64,000 nucleotides of DNA. Origin: Pseudofrankia inefficax. Lineage in GTDB: Bacteria; Actinomycetota; Actinomycetes; Frankiales; Frankiaceae. Shown here piece by piece: positions 51,071 to 60,165 of the stretch (positions are counted from its first letter, which is position 1; each line of letters opens with the position of its first letter). A model generated the notes under the pieces. That model did no database searches. It worked only from the letters and a program-made list of their open reading frames with translations, and had not been told where the DNA came from. Position numbers and translations under genes: made by a program. Where the stretch lies: contig NC_014666.1 of assembly GCF_000166135.1 (NCBI RefSeq), forward strand, positions 8,694,601 to 8,758,600, read 5' to 3'.

Positions 51071-51107
51071 AAGCCCGGCCCGCGACCACTGGTCGCGGGC
51101 CGGGCTT
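51071..51107. terminator. Bidirectional terminator hairpin between egtD and ilvD
   Basis: AAGCCCGGCCCGCGACCA pairs with its exact complement TGGTCGCGGGCCGGGCTT around a single C. It lies between the convergent egtD and ilvD genes and is symmetrical, so it can end both transcripts. Confidence 0.85.
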
Positions 51108-51131
51108 CGTCGGGGTGGGATGGCGCCGGTC

Positions 51132-52985
51132 TCAGCCGCCGAGCAGGCTGACGTCCCTGGCGGCGCCCGTCGCGGCCGACGTGGCCATCGCGGCATAAGC
51201 CCGCAGCGCCGCTGACACGGTGCGCTCACGGTTCACCGGCCGGTAGCCGTTACCCGCCTCCAGCTCGGCTCGGCGGCTGGCGAGCTCCGCTTCCGGCACC
51301 ATCAGCTCGATCCGGCGGGCGGGGATGTCGATCTCGATCCGGTCACCGTCGCGGACCAGCGCGATCGTGCCGCCATGCGCCGCCTCCGGCGAGACATGCC
51401 CGATCGACAGGCCGGAGCTACCGCCGGAGAACCGCCCGTCGGTGATCAGCGCGCACTTCGGCCCGAGGCCGCGCCCCTTCAGGTACGCCGTCGGGTAGAG
51501 CATCTCCTGCATGCCCGGCCCGCCGCGCGGCCCCTCGTAGCGGACGACGACCACGTCTCCGGGCTTGACCCGGTTGCCGAGGATCGCCTCGACCGCTGCC
51601 TCCTGGCTCTCGACCACGACGGCCGGCCCGGCGAACACCCACTGGTCCTCCGGGACGCCGGCGGTCTTGACCACCGCGCCGTCGTCGGCCAGGTTGCCGT
51701 GCAGCACGGCGAGCCCGCCCTCGGCCGAGTAGGCGTGCTCGGCGGAGCGGATACAGCCGTCCACGGCGTCGGTGTCGAGCGTGTCCCAGCGGTTCGTCGA
51801 GCTGAACGGCTCGACGGTGCGCACCCCGCCCGGCGCGGCATGGAACAGCTCGACGGCGTCCGGCGCCGGGCTCGCGGAACGGATGTCCCACCGGTCCAGG
51901 AACTCGCGCAGGCTCGCCGAGTGCACGCTGTGCACCCCGCGGTCGAGCAGCCCGGCCCGGTCCAGCTCGCCGAGGATCGCCGGGATACCGCCGGCGCGGT
52001 GCACGTCCTCCATGTAGTACTTCGTCGAGCTCGGGGCCACCTTGCACAGGTTCGGCACCCGGCGGGAGATCTCGTCGATGTCGTGCAGGTCGACCGGTAC
52101 CTCGGCCTCGACGGCGGCGGCGAGCAGGTGCAGCACCGTGTTCGTCGAGCCGCCCATCGCGACGTCGACGGCGAACGCGTTGCGGAACGCGGCGGCGCTC
52201 GCGATCGAGCGCGGCAGCACGCCCTCGTCGTCCTTCTCGTAGTACCGACGCGCGAGGTCGACGACGAGGCGCCCGGCCTCGACGAACAGCTCCTTGCGGG
52301 CCGCGGCGGTCGCCAGCGTCGAGCCGTTGCCCGGCAGGGCGAGGCCCAGCGCCTCGGTCAGGCAGTTCATCGAGTTCGCGGTGAACATGCCGGAGCAGGA
52401 CCCACAGGTCGGGCAGGCGGACCGCTCGATGATCCCGAGGTCGGCGTCGGAGACGTCCGGGTTGACGGCGGCGCTCATCGCGTCGATCAGGTCGAGCCGG
52501 GAGCGCACGGTGCCGTTCTGGACGACCGCGTTGCCGGACTCCATCGCCCCGCCGGAGACGAACACGGTCGGGATGTTGAGGCGCAGCGCGGCCAGCAGCA
52601 TGCCCGGCGTGATCTTGTCGCAGTTCGAGATGCAGACCAGTGCGTCCGCGCAGTGCGCGTTCACCATGTACTCGACGCTGTCGGCGATGATCTCCCGCGA
52701 CGGCAGCGAGTACAGCATGCCGCCGTGGCCCATCGCGATGCCGTCGTCGACGGCGATCGTGTTGAACTCGCGGCCGACGCCGCCAGCGGCCGCGACCGAG
52801 TCCGCGACCAGCTTGCCCAGGTCCCTCAGGTGCACATGCCCGGGGACGAACTGGGTGAAGCTGTTGGCGATCGCCACGATCGGCTTGCCGAAGTCGTCCT
52901 CGGTCATCCCGGTCGCCCGCCAGAGCGCGCGGGCACCGGCCATGTTCCGGCCATGAGTGGTGGTACGGGAACGCAGTGCGGGCAT
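51132..52985 (-). CDS. ilvD: Dihydroxy-acid dehydratase
   Basis: Fe-S dehydratase forming 2-oxo acids for valine, isoleucine and pantothenate synthesis. 617 residues, normal size. Cluster ligands are in NCDKITPGM and [24 protein letters not shown]; further blocks are [34 protein letters not shown] and [23 protein letters not shown] with the catalytic Ser. ATG at 52985 (MPALRSR) is set by homology and a TGAGG element upstream; the frame remains open to 53162 but that part is not conserved. No other ilv genes adjoin it. Confidence 0.97.
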   Translation of the reverse strand: MPALRSRTTTHGRNMAGARALWRATGMTEDDFGKPIVAIANSFTQFVPGHVHLRDLGKLVADSVAAAGGVGREFNTIAVDDGIAMGHGGMLYSLPSREIIADSVEYMVNAHCADALVCISNCDKITPGMLLAALRLNIPTVFVSGGAMESGNAVVQNGTVRSRLDLIDAMSAAVNPDVSDADLGIIERSACPTCGSCSGMFTANSMNCLTEALGLALPGNGSTLATAAARKELFVEAGRLVVDLARRYYEKDDEGVLPRSIASAAAFRNAFAVDVAMGGSTNTVLHLLAAAVEAEVPVDLHDIDEISRRVPNLCKVAPSSTKYYMEDVHRAGGIPAILGELDRAGLLDRGVHSVHSASLREFLDRWDIRSASPAPDAVELFHAAPGGVRTVEPFSSTNRWDTLDTDAVDGCIRSAEHAYSAEGGLAVLHGNLADDGAVVKTAGVPEDQWVFAGPAVVVESQEAAVEAILGNRVKPGDVVVVRYEGPRGGPGMQEMLYPTAYLKGRGLGPKCALITDGRFSGGSSGLSIGHVSPEAAHGGTIALVRDGDRIEIDIPARRIELMVPEAELASRRAELEAGNGYRPVNRERTVSAALRAYAAMATSAATGAARDVSLLGG

Positions 52986-53332
52986 CTTCGTAACCTCAGG
53001 ACCTTCGACGGCGGTACGAACGCGAGGCGGGGCCCCACAGCGGGCGCGGGGTCGCGCGGGCCAGGTCGCCGCACTCGCGGGCGGACGCGCACCTGCCTCG
53101 GAGGGTTCACCGGCGCGAGGCCGCCAGTACGCGTGGGCACACGCCTCGGTTCGGCGGCGCACCGTTCACCAGCGTATCTGCTGCCCTGTTCAATCCCTGT
53201 GTCCGGCCTCACGCCGACCGCCGCCCCCGGCCTGGACCGGGCTCGCTGTCCTGTGCGCTGGTCGCCGGACGGCCGACTCTCCCGACCACTACGTAGGGCT
53301 CGACCTGCCGGTTCGCCGGTTGGGTCGGGAGG
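52986..53332. other. Intergenic region upstream of ilvD
   Basis: About 350 bp with no supported gene; it holds the ilvD promoter region and the 3' flank of the WD40 kinase. No riboswitch-like or T-box fold could be recognised by eye. Confidence 0.35.
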
Positions 53333-55927
53333 TCAACTCGGTTGCCACAGGCGGACGGTGTTGTCGCCCGCGGTGGCGAGTGTGTCGGACGTCGGGGAGA
53401 AGGCGAGCGCGCGGACGGTGCCGACGTGGCCGGTGGCCAGCTGCCCGAGAGGCTCCGGGCTCGTGAGGTCGTCGAGCGTCCACAGCTGGACGGCGGCGCC
53501 GATGCCGCCCGCGGCGGCCAGGGTGCGGCCGTCCGCGCTGAGGGCGACCGACCGGATCTGCCCGTTGCCCCTGCTGGTGACCTGAGCCAACGGGTACGGC
53601 CGGTCCGGCTTGTCGACGTCCCACAGATGGACGGCGCCGAAGCCGGCCCCCGCGACCAAGACCCGGCCATCCTGCGTGAACGCGAGCGCCTGCACATGCC
53701 AGCGGTGGCCGGCCAGCGGCGGGCCGACCGGGCGCGGGACCGTGGCGGTCAGGTCCCACAGCAGCGCGGTGTGATCGGTCCCGGCCGTCGCCAGCAGCCC
53801 GCCGTCGGGCGAGAACGCGACCGCGAGCACCTTCCCCTGATGGCCGCCCAGCGGCTGCCCGAACTGGCGCACCACGCCGCGGCCGGACGCCGCCGGGTCG
53901 CGCTCCCCCGGGTCCAGCTCCCACAGCCGGGCCGTCCCGTCGAGGCTCCCGGTCGCCAGGAACCGCCCAAGCGGTGAGAACGCCACCGCCGTCACCTGAT
54001 CCGTGTGGCCGAGCCCGATCGCGGGCATTCGCGCGGACGGCCCGGTGGCCTCGACCGCCGGCTGCCGCCAGACGCGGACGGTGTGGTCGCTGCCCGCCGT
54101 GGCCAGCGCCGTCCCGTCCGGGGCGTAGGCGACGGCGAGCACGCGGCCCTCGTGGCCGCGCAGCGGCTCCCCCAGCGGGATCGCCACGTCGGGCCCGGGC
54201 GCCTCCTCGGCCAGCCGCCACCGTCGGACGGTGCCGTCCGCGCCGCCGGAGGCAAGCACCCCGCCTCCCGGCGCGAAGGCCACGGACTCGACGTGCCCCG
54301 TATGACCGGCCAGCGGCTCGCCGAGCGGCGTGGCGTTGACGGTGCCACCGGCGGCACCCCGCCGGCCGGCGAACAGCCGCCCCGATCTGCGCCGCGCCGT
54401 CACACCGGTAACCGGCTCCCCGTCGCGCCGGCGGGACGGCTCGTCCGACCGGTCGCCGTCGGCACGCAGGTGCGACGGGACGAACGTGGTCGCATCCCGG
54501 GTCGGCGGGTCGGTGGTCACGGCCCGCGGCGAGGGCGTCGCGGTTGGCGTGACGGGACCGCCGGCTGTCCCACGGGCGGGGCCCGCGGCTGGCCGCGACC
54601 GCGAGTCCTGGTCCGCCGGCGCGGTCGACCGGCCGCCCGCCGGGCCCATCAGGTCGCCGGGACCGGTCGGATCGCTGGGCGCAGTCGGATCGCCGGGCGC
54701 AGTCGCGCCATCAGCGGCAGTCGCACCGCCCAGGGCAGTCGCACCGCCCGGGGCAATCTGACCGCCCGGGGCAGCGGCACCACCGGGCGCAGCTAGGTTG
54801 CCGGGCGCAGCTGGATCGTCAAGGGCAGCCGGGCGGCCAGGGGCATTCTGGCCACCGGGGCCCGACGCGTCGTGGGTGCCGAGGGTGTCGTCGCCGAAGT
54901 CGCGAGCGATCTCGGCGGCGAGTGCCAGCGCCTCATCGAGGTCGCCGGCCGGAGCGGAATCGAGGACCGCCGCGGACGGCCCGTCCAGGCCGTCGAGGGG
55001 ACGTGCACCGACGAGATGCAGCAGCAGTTCCTGCGCCGTGGGCCGGCGGTCCGGGTCCTTCGCCATCGCGCGGGCGACAAGCTGCCGAAGGCCCGGTTCG
55101 AGACCGGAGAGGTCAGGTTCGTCGTTGACGGCCCGGTAGAGGATGACAGGACTCGGACCTTCGCCATGCGGGAGCCGGCCGGTCGCGGCGAAGAGCAGGA
55201 CGCCACCCCAGGCGTAGATGTCAGCCGGTGGGGCGACGACGGCGCCGAGGGCCTGTTCTGGCGCCATGAACGCGGGAGTTCCGACACCGGCATGAGTGAA
55301 GGTCGTCGTCGCGTCCAGTGCGCGGGCGATCCCGAAGTCGATGACCCGGGCTCCGGACGGCGAAAGCATGATGTTGCCGGGCTTCAGGTCTCGGTGGACC
55401 AGCCCGGCGGCATGGATCGCGGTCAGCGCCGAGGCGACCGCGACCGCCAGCCGCTCCACCTCGGCGCTGGACAGCGGCCCGTCCTGACGGACGGTCGCCG
55501 CCAGGGTGCGTCCCTCGATGTACTCGGTGACGAGGTAGGGCCGGCGGGACTCAACGTCCACATCCAGCACCTCGGCCGTGCAGAACCGGGCCACCCTCCG
55601 GGCCGCCGTCGCCTCCCGCCCGAAGCGCTCACGGAACTCGGGCTCCCGCGCCAGGTCGGGCCTGACCATCTTGACCGCTACCAACGGGCCGGTACCGTTC
55701 TCACCCGTCTTGCCGTCGTCCTGCGGGCTCTGGACCGCGGCCTCAGCCAGAAGGCCCGAGCCGTTCACCCCGGTCCGGCGGCCAAGGTAGACGGTGCCCA
55801 TCCCGCCCTGACCCAGGCGACCCAGCAGAAGGTACGGGCCAAGCCGGGTCGGGTCGTCCTCGTCGAGCGGTTCCACCAGCTGGCTCCCGACCGCGCTGTC
55901 CCCGACGACCATGCTGGCTCCGGCCAT
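53333..55927 (-). CDS. Ser/Thr protein kinase with seven-repeat WD40 propeller
   Basis: About 864 residues. Kinase domain near residues 27-290: LGRLGQGGMGTVYLG, VAVKMVRPDL, HRDLKPGNIML, DFGIARAL and MAPEQALG are intact. A long Ala/Pro/Gly/Thr-rich linker with APGG and DPTAP-type repeats follows. The C-terminal 310 residues contain seven WD40 repeats (from GHTGHVESVAFAPGG to GHVGTVRALAFSP...LWQPS), enough for a closed propeller. No transmembrane helix is seen, so unlike the NHL kinases it should be cytosolic. ATG at 55927 has GGAGG 10 nt upstream; the longer frame to 56182 overlaps the divergent ABM gene. Substrate unknown. Confidence 0.87.
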   Translation of the reverse strand: MAGASMVVGDSAVGSQLVEPLDEDDPTRLGPYLLLGRLGQGGMGTVYLGRRTGVNGSGLLAEAAVQSPQDDGKTGENGTGPLVAVKMVRPDLAREPEFRERFGREATAARRVARFCTAEVLDVDVESRRPYLVTEYIEGRTLAATVRQDGPLSSAEVERLAVAVASALTAIHAAGLVHRDLKPGNIMLSPSGARVIDFGIARALDATTTFTHAGVGTPAFMAPEQALGAVVAPPADIYAWGGVLLFAATGRLPHGEGPSPVILYRAVNDEPDLSGLEPGLRQLVARAMAKDPDRRPTAQELLLHLVGARPLDGLDGPSAAVLDSAPAGDLDEALALAAEIARDFGDDTLGTHDASGPGGQNAPGRPAALDDPAAPGNLAAPGGAAAPGGQIAPGGATALGGATAADGATAPGDPTAPSDPTGPGDLMGPAGGRSTAPADQDSRSRPAAGPARGTAGGPVTPTATPSPRAVTTDPPTRDATTFVPSHLRADGDRSDEPSRRRDGEPVTGVTARRRSGRLFAGRRGAAGGTVNATPLGEPLAGHTGHVESVAFAPGGGVLASGGADGTVRRWRLAEEAPGPDVAIPLGEPLRGHEGRVLAVAYAPDGTALATAGSDHTVRVWRQPAVEATGPSARMPAIGLGHTDQVTAVAFSPLGRFLATGSLDGTARLWELDPGERDPAASGRGVVRQFGQPLGGHQGKVLAVAFSPDGGLLATAGTDHTALLWDLTATVPRPVGPPLAGHRWHVQALAFTQDGRVLVAGAGFGAVHLWDVDKPDRPYPLAQVTSRGNGQIRSVALSADGRTLAAAGGIGAAVQLWTLDDLTSPEPLGQLATGHVGTVRALAFSPTSDTLATAGDNTVRLWQPS

Positions 55928-56093
55928 CGCGCCGATGCCTCCGTCGCCCTCGATCTTCAGCACGAAGGATATTCGCCTCGGTCCGCGCGGTCGCCCAGGT
56001 TCGCGTACCAGTCCGTATGTAGACACATCGCTGATCGGTACGGGAGTTGCGGGCGGCCAGCGGAGGCCGCGGTCCAGGTGCCAGACTTGCGGC

Positions 56094-56447
56094 ATGAGCG
56101 CTACCGGGCCGGCGGCGGGCGGCACCCCCGTCACGGAGATCGCAAGGTTTGACGTGAAACCAGGTACGGAGAGCGACTTCATCGTCGCTTACCGCACGGT
56201 TCGACACGAGATCGCCACCGCGCCAGGCTGCCGATCGATCCGGATGAGTCGCGGGGTCGAGTCGCCGAGCTCATTCGTGCTGATCGTCGAGTGGGCCAGC
56301 CTGGAGGCACATACCGAGGGCTTCCGCGGCTCCGAGGGCTTCGGGCGCTGGCGCGCGGCGATCGGTCCGTTCTTCGCAGGCACACCGTCGGTCGAGCACG
56401 TCGCCAGCGTCGAGGCCTCGGCGGAAGCCACGGCCGGCGCCGTCTGA
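56094..56447 (+). CDS. ABM-domain protein (antibiotic biosynthesis monooxygenase-like)
   Basis: 117 residues. A ferredoxin-like ABM fold is indicated by TEIARFDVKPGTESDFIVAYRTVRHEIATAPGCRSIRMSRG, FVLIVEWASLEAHTEGFRGSEGF and FRRW-like FGRWRAAIGPFF. Such proteins are cofactor-free oxygenases or small binding proteins of diverse roles; nothing here points to a substrate. ATG 56094. Divergent from the WD40 kinase, and followed 29 nt later by a membrane protein gene on the same strand. Confidence 0.75.
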   Translation: MSATGPAAGGTPVTEIARFDVKPGTESDFIVAYRTVRHEIATAPGCRSIRMSRGVESPSSFVLIVEWASLEAHTEGFRGSEGFGRWRAAIGPFFAGTPSVEHVASVEASAEATAGAV

Positions 56448-56476
56448 CGGCACGGACTTAAGCGACGGGGCCCGGC

Positions 56477-57136
56477 ATGGGCGAGTTCTTCAAGCAGTTC
56501 TTCGGGTTCCTGGTGTTCTCGCCGTTGACCGCGGCAGTATTCGGCTTCGGCATCTGGATCCTGCCGGCGGTGTTCCTGCGAGACGTTGTCGCCCGGCTGC
56601 GGCTACGTTTCTTCCACTTCTTCGTCAGTGGTTACGTCTTCATCGCGATCATGACGATCTATTTGCTCGCCGCCGGTTCGCGGACGAAGACCGGCGACCG
56701 GCACCACCAGGCTGGACCGTTCGTCGGCATGCTCGCGTCGCTGGCGCTGGCCTGGTGGCTCAACCGACTGCTGCGTACCCGCTTCCCCCGGCGCAATCCG
56801 GGCGGAACCAACGGATCAGGAGTCGCGGCCGGCCAGCAACCGGGCTACCCCGGCGCGCACCAGCACGGCTACCCCGGGCCGAACCAGCCGGGCTACGGTC
56901 ACCCCGCGTACCGCCCGCCGGGCTACGGTCAGCAGCCCGGTTACCCGCCTCATCCCGGCTATCCCGGCTACCCGGCCTATGGCCCGCCCCAACCCGCGCC
57001 GCCCGTCCAGCCGTCCAACCAACCGCCCGCGCACCCCGACGCCGACGGCATCCCCAACCAGCCACGCACCCCTGGCGTGCCCTGGGTCGTCCCCCCGCCC
57101 GCCGACCCCGCCCCTCCGACCACTCCGCCGGAGTAG
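56477..57136 (+). CDS. Membrane protein with PGY-rich C-terminal tail
   Basis: 219 residues. Three membrane helices in the first 95 residues (FFGFLVFSPLTAAVFGFGIWIL, FFVSGYVFIAIMTIYLLAA, GPFVGMLASLALAWWL), then a Gly/Pro/Tyr-rich tail with many PGY motifs (QPGYPGAHQHGYPGPNQPGYG...). Such tails are common on actinobacterial membrane proteins and can mediate self-association. No family recognised. ATG 56477. The tail ends just before the second palindromic-repeat cluster. Confidence 0.7.
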   Translation: MGEFFKQFFGFLVFSPLTAAVFGFGIWILPAVFLRDVVARLRLRFFHFFVSGYVFIAIMTIYLLAAGSRTKTGDRHHQAGPFVGMLASLALAWWLNRLLRTRFPRRNPGGTNGSGVAAGQQPGYPGAHQHGYPGPNQPGYGHPAYRPPGYGQQPGYPPHPGYPGYPAYGPPQPAPPVQPSNQPPAHPDADGIPNQPRTPGVPWVVPPPADPAPPTTPPE

Positions 57137-58442
57137 TCACGAAGAACGATCACCGCACCCCGCGGAACGCGCACCGCAACCCGCGGAACGCGCACCGCAA
57201 CCCGCGGAACGCGCACCGTCCCGCGGAACGCGGGCGGGACGGGCACCGCGGAACGCGGAACGCGCACCCGTGGAGCGCGGCACTGCCCGTGGTACGCGGG
57301 CGGGACGGGCACGGCTGACGTTCGCTGACGTGCACCACCCTGCATGCGCAGGCGCCACCCAACCCGTCCCGCCGTACCCCCGGAGCAATCGCGCGTCCAG
57401 AGCCCGGCGCCGCGGACGACCAGCCCGCTCGGCGGAACGCGGCCGACCCAACGACGGGCTCCCTGAATCCTGGAGACACGACGCGGGCACCGCCAACGAT
57501 CTCCGCGTTCCGCGGAACGGTCGGCGCGCGGACGCCACGGAGGCCCAAGGCTTCGTCGGAACGTCAGCCAGCCGGCCAAACGATCTCCGCGTTCCGCGGA
57601 ACGCCAGACGACCTCCTCGTTCCGCTGGAACGGGTGCCGCAGACGATCCTCGCGTTCCGCGGAACGCGGCCGAGCCCACCGACGGACTCACCCCGTCCGG
57701 TACGCGCTGCGCGCAGGCGCGGCGGATCGCCCGCTCCCTGGCGCAACTCGCCAGCCAACAGCGGTGACGATCTCCGCGTTCCGCGGAACGCGACCGAGCC
57801 ACGAGCGAACTCACCGACTCCTGGGCCGATCTGCGCGCAGATGCGACAGATCGCCGCGTTCCCGGAACGCCCCGCCAGCCGACACCGATCACGATCTCCG
57901 CGTTCCGCGGAACGCGACCGAGCTGGCGTCGCCACGGCCCAGTCCGGCGACCGCCCACGCGCTACCGTCGCCCAGCCGACGCCGGTAACGATCTCCGCGT
58001 TCCGCGGAACGCGACCGAGCGACGAGTGCACTCACCGACTCCGGGCCGCCTGCACACGGAGGCGGCTGAGCTCCGCGTCGGCGGAACGCGACCGAGTCAC
58101 AGTCGACTCTCCCTCCGGAGAACACGTTGCGCGGGCGCGGGACGATCTCCGCGTTCCGCGCGGAACGCGCCGCGCCGCGCCGCGCCGCAGCGGGCCGGGG
58201 CGGGGCGGGGCGGGCACGGCGGAGCGCCGCGCTGCGCGAGCGGCCGATGCTGACGCCGGGCCGGTTGGAGGACGGGCATCGATCAGGCAGCGTCTCGACC
58301 GACGAGGGTGGTGCGGTGCCAGCGGTCACTGTCGAGGCCCCAGCGGTCACCGTCGTGATCTCGGTGGCCGCGGTGATCTCGGTGGCCGCGGTCGCTGCGC
58401 GGCGGGGGTTTGGGGCGGGCCCGCGGGCCGGCCCGGGGCCCG
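57137..58442. repeat. Gene-free region with the second, larger palindromic-repeat cluster
   Basis: Copies of GATCTCCGCGTTCCGCGGAACG (given here by position) occur at 57498-57519, 57582-57603, 57645-57666, 57769-57790, 57893-57914, 57990-58011 and 58144-58167 (2-nt insertion), plus decayed copies near 57612, 57849 and 58069. Spacing varies from 44 to 124 bp, and several are followed by ACCGAGC. The region opens with a 21-bp tandem array (57161-57220, unit CGCGGAACGCGCACCGCAACC). The orientation is opposite to the cluster at 8.9-9.5 kb. Frames such as 57137-57958 on the minus strand only reflect the repeat. A G-run tract lies at 58197-58214. Confidence 0.8.
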
Positions 58443-58943
58443 TCAGGCCCGGGTGGTCGGGCGGTTCAGGGCGTACACGATCACGGGCTTGTCGAACAGG
58501 ATGCCGTGACGGAGCACGGAGAAGCCCAGCCGCTGCGCGACGCGGTGGGAGGCGGCGTTCTCCGGGTGGATGTAGGCGGCCAGGTAGTTCTCGGTCAGGT
58601 GCTCGAAGGCCCAGTCGATGCAGGCCTGGGCCGCTTCGGTGGCGTAGCCGCGGCCCCACGCCTCGGCGCGCAGGGTCCAGGCCATCTCGACCTCACCGAA
58701 CTCGTCCCAGAACTGCGGGCCGATCCGGCCGACGAACTCGCCGGTCGTCTTCAGGTGCACCGAGAACAGTCCGTGGCCCCGGTCCGCCCACTGTTTTTCA
58801 ACTGTCTCCAGCCGGACCAGCGCCTGGTCGCGGGTGTAGGTGCCAACGAAGCGGTTGACCCGGTCGTCGGCATGCAGTGCCAGGAAGGCGTCGACATCCG
58901 CCAGCCGCAGCGGACGCAGCACCAACCGGTCCGTCTCGAGCAC
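58443..58943 (-). CDS. GNAT-family N-acetyltransferase (RimJ/RimL type)
   Basis: 166 residues. LETDRLVLRPLRLADVDAFLAL at the N-terminus, LKTTGEFVGRIG, EVEMAWTLRAEAWGRGYATEA (acetyl-CoA pyrophosphate loop), LAAYIHPENAASHRVAQRLGF. This is the Acetyltransf_3/RimJ-like subgroup, which modifies protein N-termini or small amines. The GRGYA loop is intact, so it should bind acetyl-CoA. ATG 58943. No partner gene; the target is unknown. Confidence 0.87.
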   Translation of the reverse strand: MLETDRLVLRPLRLADVDAFLALHADDRVNRFVGTYTRDQALVRLETVEKQWADRGHGLFSVHLKTTGEFVGRIGPQFWDEFGEVEMAWTLRAEAWGRGYATEAAQACIDWAFEHLTENYLAAYIHPENAASHRVAQRLGFSVLRHGILFDKPVIVYALNRPTTRA

Positions 58944-59070
58944 GGTGCAGACCTTTCGCCGTGGACCTCTCCTGGCGCCGGGCGGCGACCGTGACCGACG
59001 CGTTCAGCGTCGGCGACGCCACGGTATTACGCCCGGTGTCGCCGCTGTCCGGGCCGGCTGGACGCCTCTG

Positions 59071-60087
59071 TCAGGAACTCAGGCGGCGGTAGCGGGTGAA
59101 ACGACGCACGCCCTCGGCGGCCGGGCGGCCGGAGCAGGGCCGCAGAACCTCCTCCAGGCGGGCCCGGGCCGCTGCCTGGTCGAGATGCAGGCCGATCGCG
59201 ACCAAACCGTCGGGACCGTCGGAGGAAGGCCTTGCCGCGACGTGGATCTGCGGCCCGACGATGTTGACGACGAAACCGCGCGGGCCTCGCCCGGTGTCCA
59301 CCGTCACGGTGCCCTTCAGGCGGTAGGCCCCCGCCGGCGGGTCCTCCAGCAGGTCGACCAGCGGACCGGGGTCAATGGGGCCGGTAGCCGGCACCGTCAC
59401 CGCGTGGACGTGCCGGTGGGACTCCTCGCCCGGGTCCTGCCTGGCCGCGGCCGCGAAGGGGAGCTCGTCGACCGGGTCTTCCGTGGTGGCGGCGTCGAAC
59501 ACGAGTGCGGGGTCGACCCGCCCGTGGGTCGTGTCGACGAGGTGGGCGCGGGGGTTGGCCTCGCGTACCCGGGCGGCGATCCGGGCCACCGTCTCAGCCC
59601 GGACCTCGGTGGCGACACGGTCGGTCTTGTTGATCACGACGAGCGAGGCTGCCGAGAACCTGGCCGGCGGCGGCCCACCGCTGTCGACGGTGTCGAAGTA
59701 GGCGGCCGCGTCGATCACGTCGACCAGGCCGCCGGGGCGCGCGCGCCGCACGCCGCTGAACTGGATGAGCCGGGCCAGGGCCGGGGGGTCGGCGACGCCG
59801 CTGGCCTCCACGAGCACCGCGTCCAGCCGTAGCCGAGGCTGGGTGAGCTTCTCCAGCGCGTCGTCCAGGCCGTCCGTGTCCGGAACGCAGCACACACAGC
59901 CGCCCGTGATCGCGGCCGGCTCGTCCACCTGGCCGGTGATCAGGGCAGCGTCGACGTTGATCGCGCCAAAGTCGTTGACCACCACCCCGATGCGCGCCCC
60001 CGGCGCCCGGAGCAGGTGGTTGAGCACGGTGGTCTTGCCCGCGCCCAGGTACCCCGTGAGCGCGATCACCGGCACCCGTTGGCCCAT
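59071..60087 (-). CDS. CobW/COG0523-family GTPase, putative metal chaperone
   Basis: 338 residues. P-loop GYLGAGKTT (12-20), the metal-binding CxCC motif in GGCVCC (Cys64, 66, 67), VLVEASGVADP (Walker B-like) and NKTDRV for guanine recognition. The C-terminal domain ends in RFTRYRRLSS. COG0523 proteins deliver zinc, cobalt or iron to client enzymes using GTP. A His-containing stretch (ESHRHVHAV) may add metal ligands. No Zur box or zinc-dependent paralogue could be seen next to it, so the metal is undecided. ATG 60087 with GGAGG upstream. Confidence 0.87.
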   Translation of the reverse strand: MGQRVPVIALTGYLGAGKTTVLNHLLRAPGARIGVVVNDFGAINVDAALITGQVDEPAAITGGCVCCVPDTDGLDDALEKLTQPRLRLDAVLVEASGVADPPALARLIQFSGVRRARPGGLVDVIDAAAYFDTVDSGGPPPARFSAASLVVINKTDRVATEVRAETVARIAARVREANPRAHLVDTTHGRVDPALVFDAATTEDPVDELPFAAAARQDPGEESHRHVHAVTVPATGPIDPGPLVDLLEDPPAGAYRLKGTVTVDTGRGPRGFVVNIVGPQIHVAARPSSDGPDGLVAIGLHLDQAAARARLEEVLRPCSGRPAAEGVRRFTRYRRLSS

Positions 60088-60165
60088 CCGCCGCCTCCTC
60101 CCGCGCCAGCGCCAACCCCGCGCGGCGGTGCGGGACCGGCGAAGTGCCCGTACTTGACGAGAAGC

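Noticed and set aside
51132-53162. Longer ilvD start at 53162
   Set aside because: The extra 59 residues are Ala/Arg/Pro-rich without homology; [14 protein letters not shown] is the family's normal N-terminus.
57137-57958. Minus-strand open frame of 273 codons with FRGTR/VPRNAEIV peptides
   Set aside because: The peptide repeats are only the translation of the DNA repeat; there is no ribosome-binding site, and every frame in the region is open because of GC content.
57137-58200. CRISPR-like array suggested by recurring 22-bp units
   Set aside because: Spacing between copies varies from 44 to 124 bp, copies are degenerate, the core is a full palindrome, and no cas genes are nearby.
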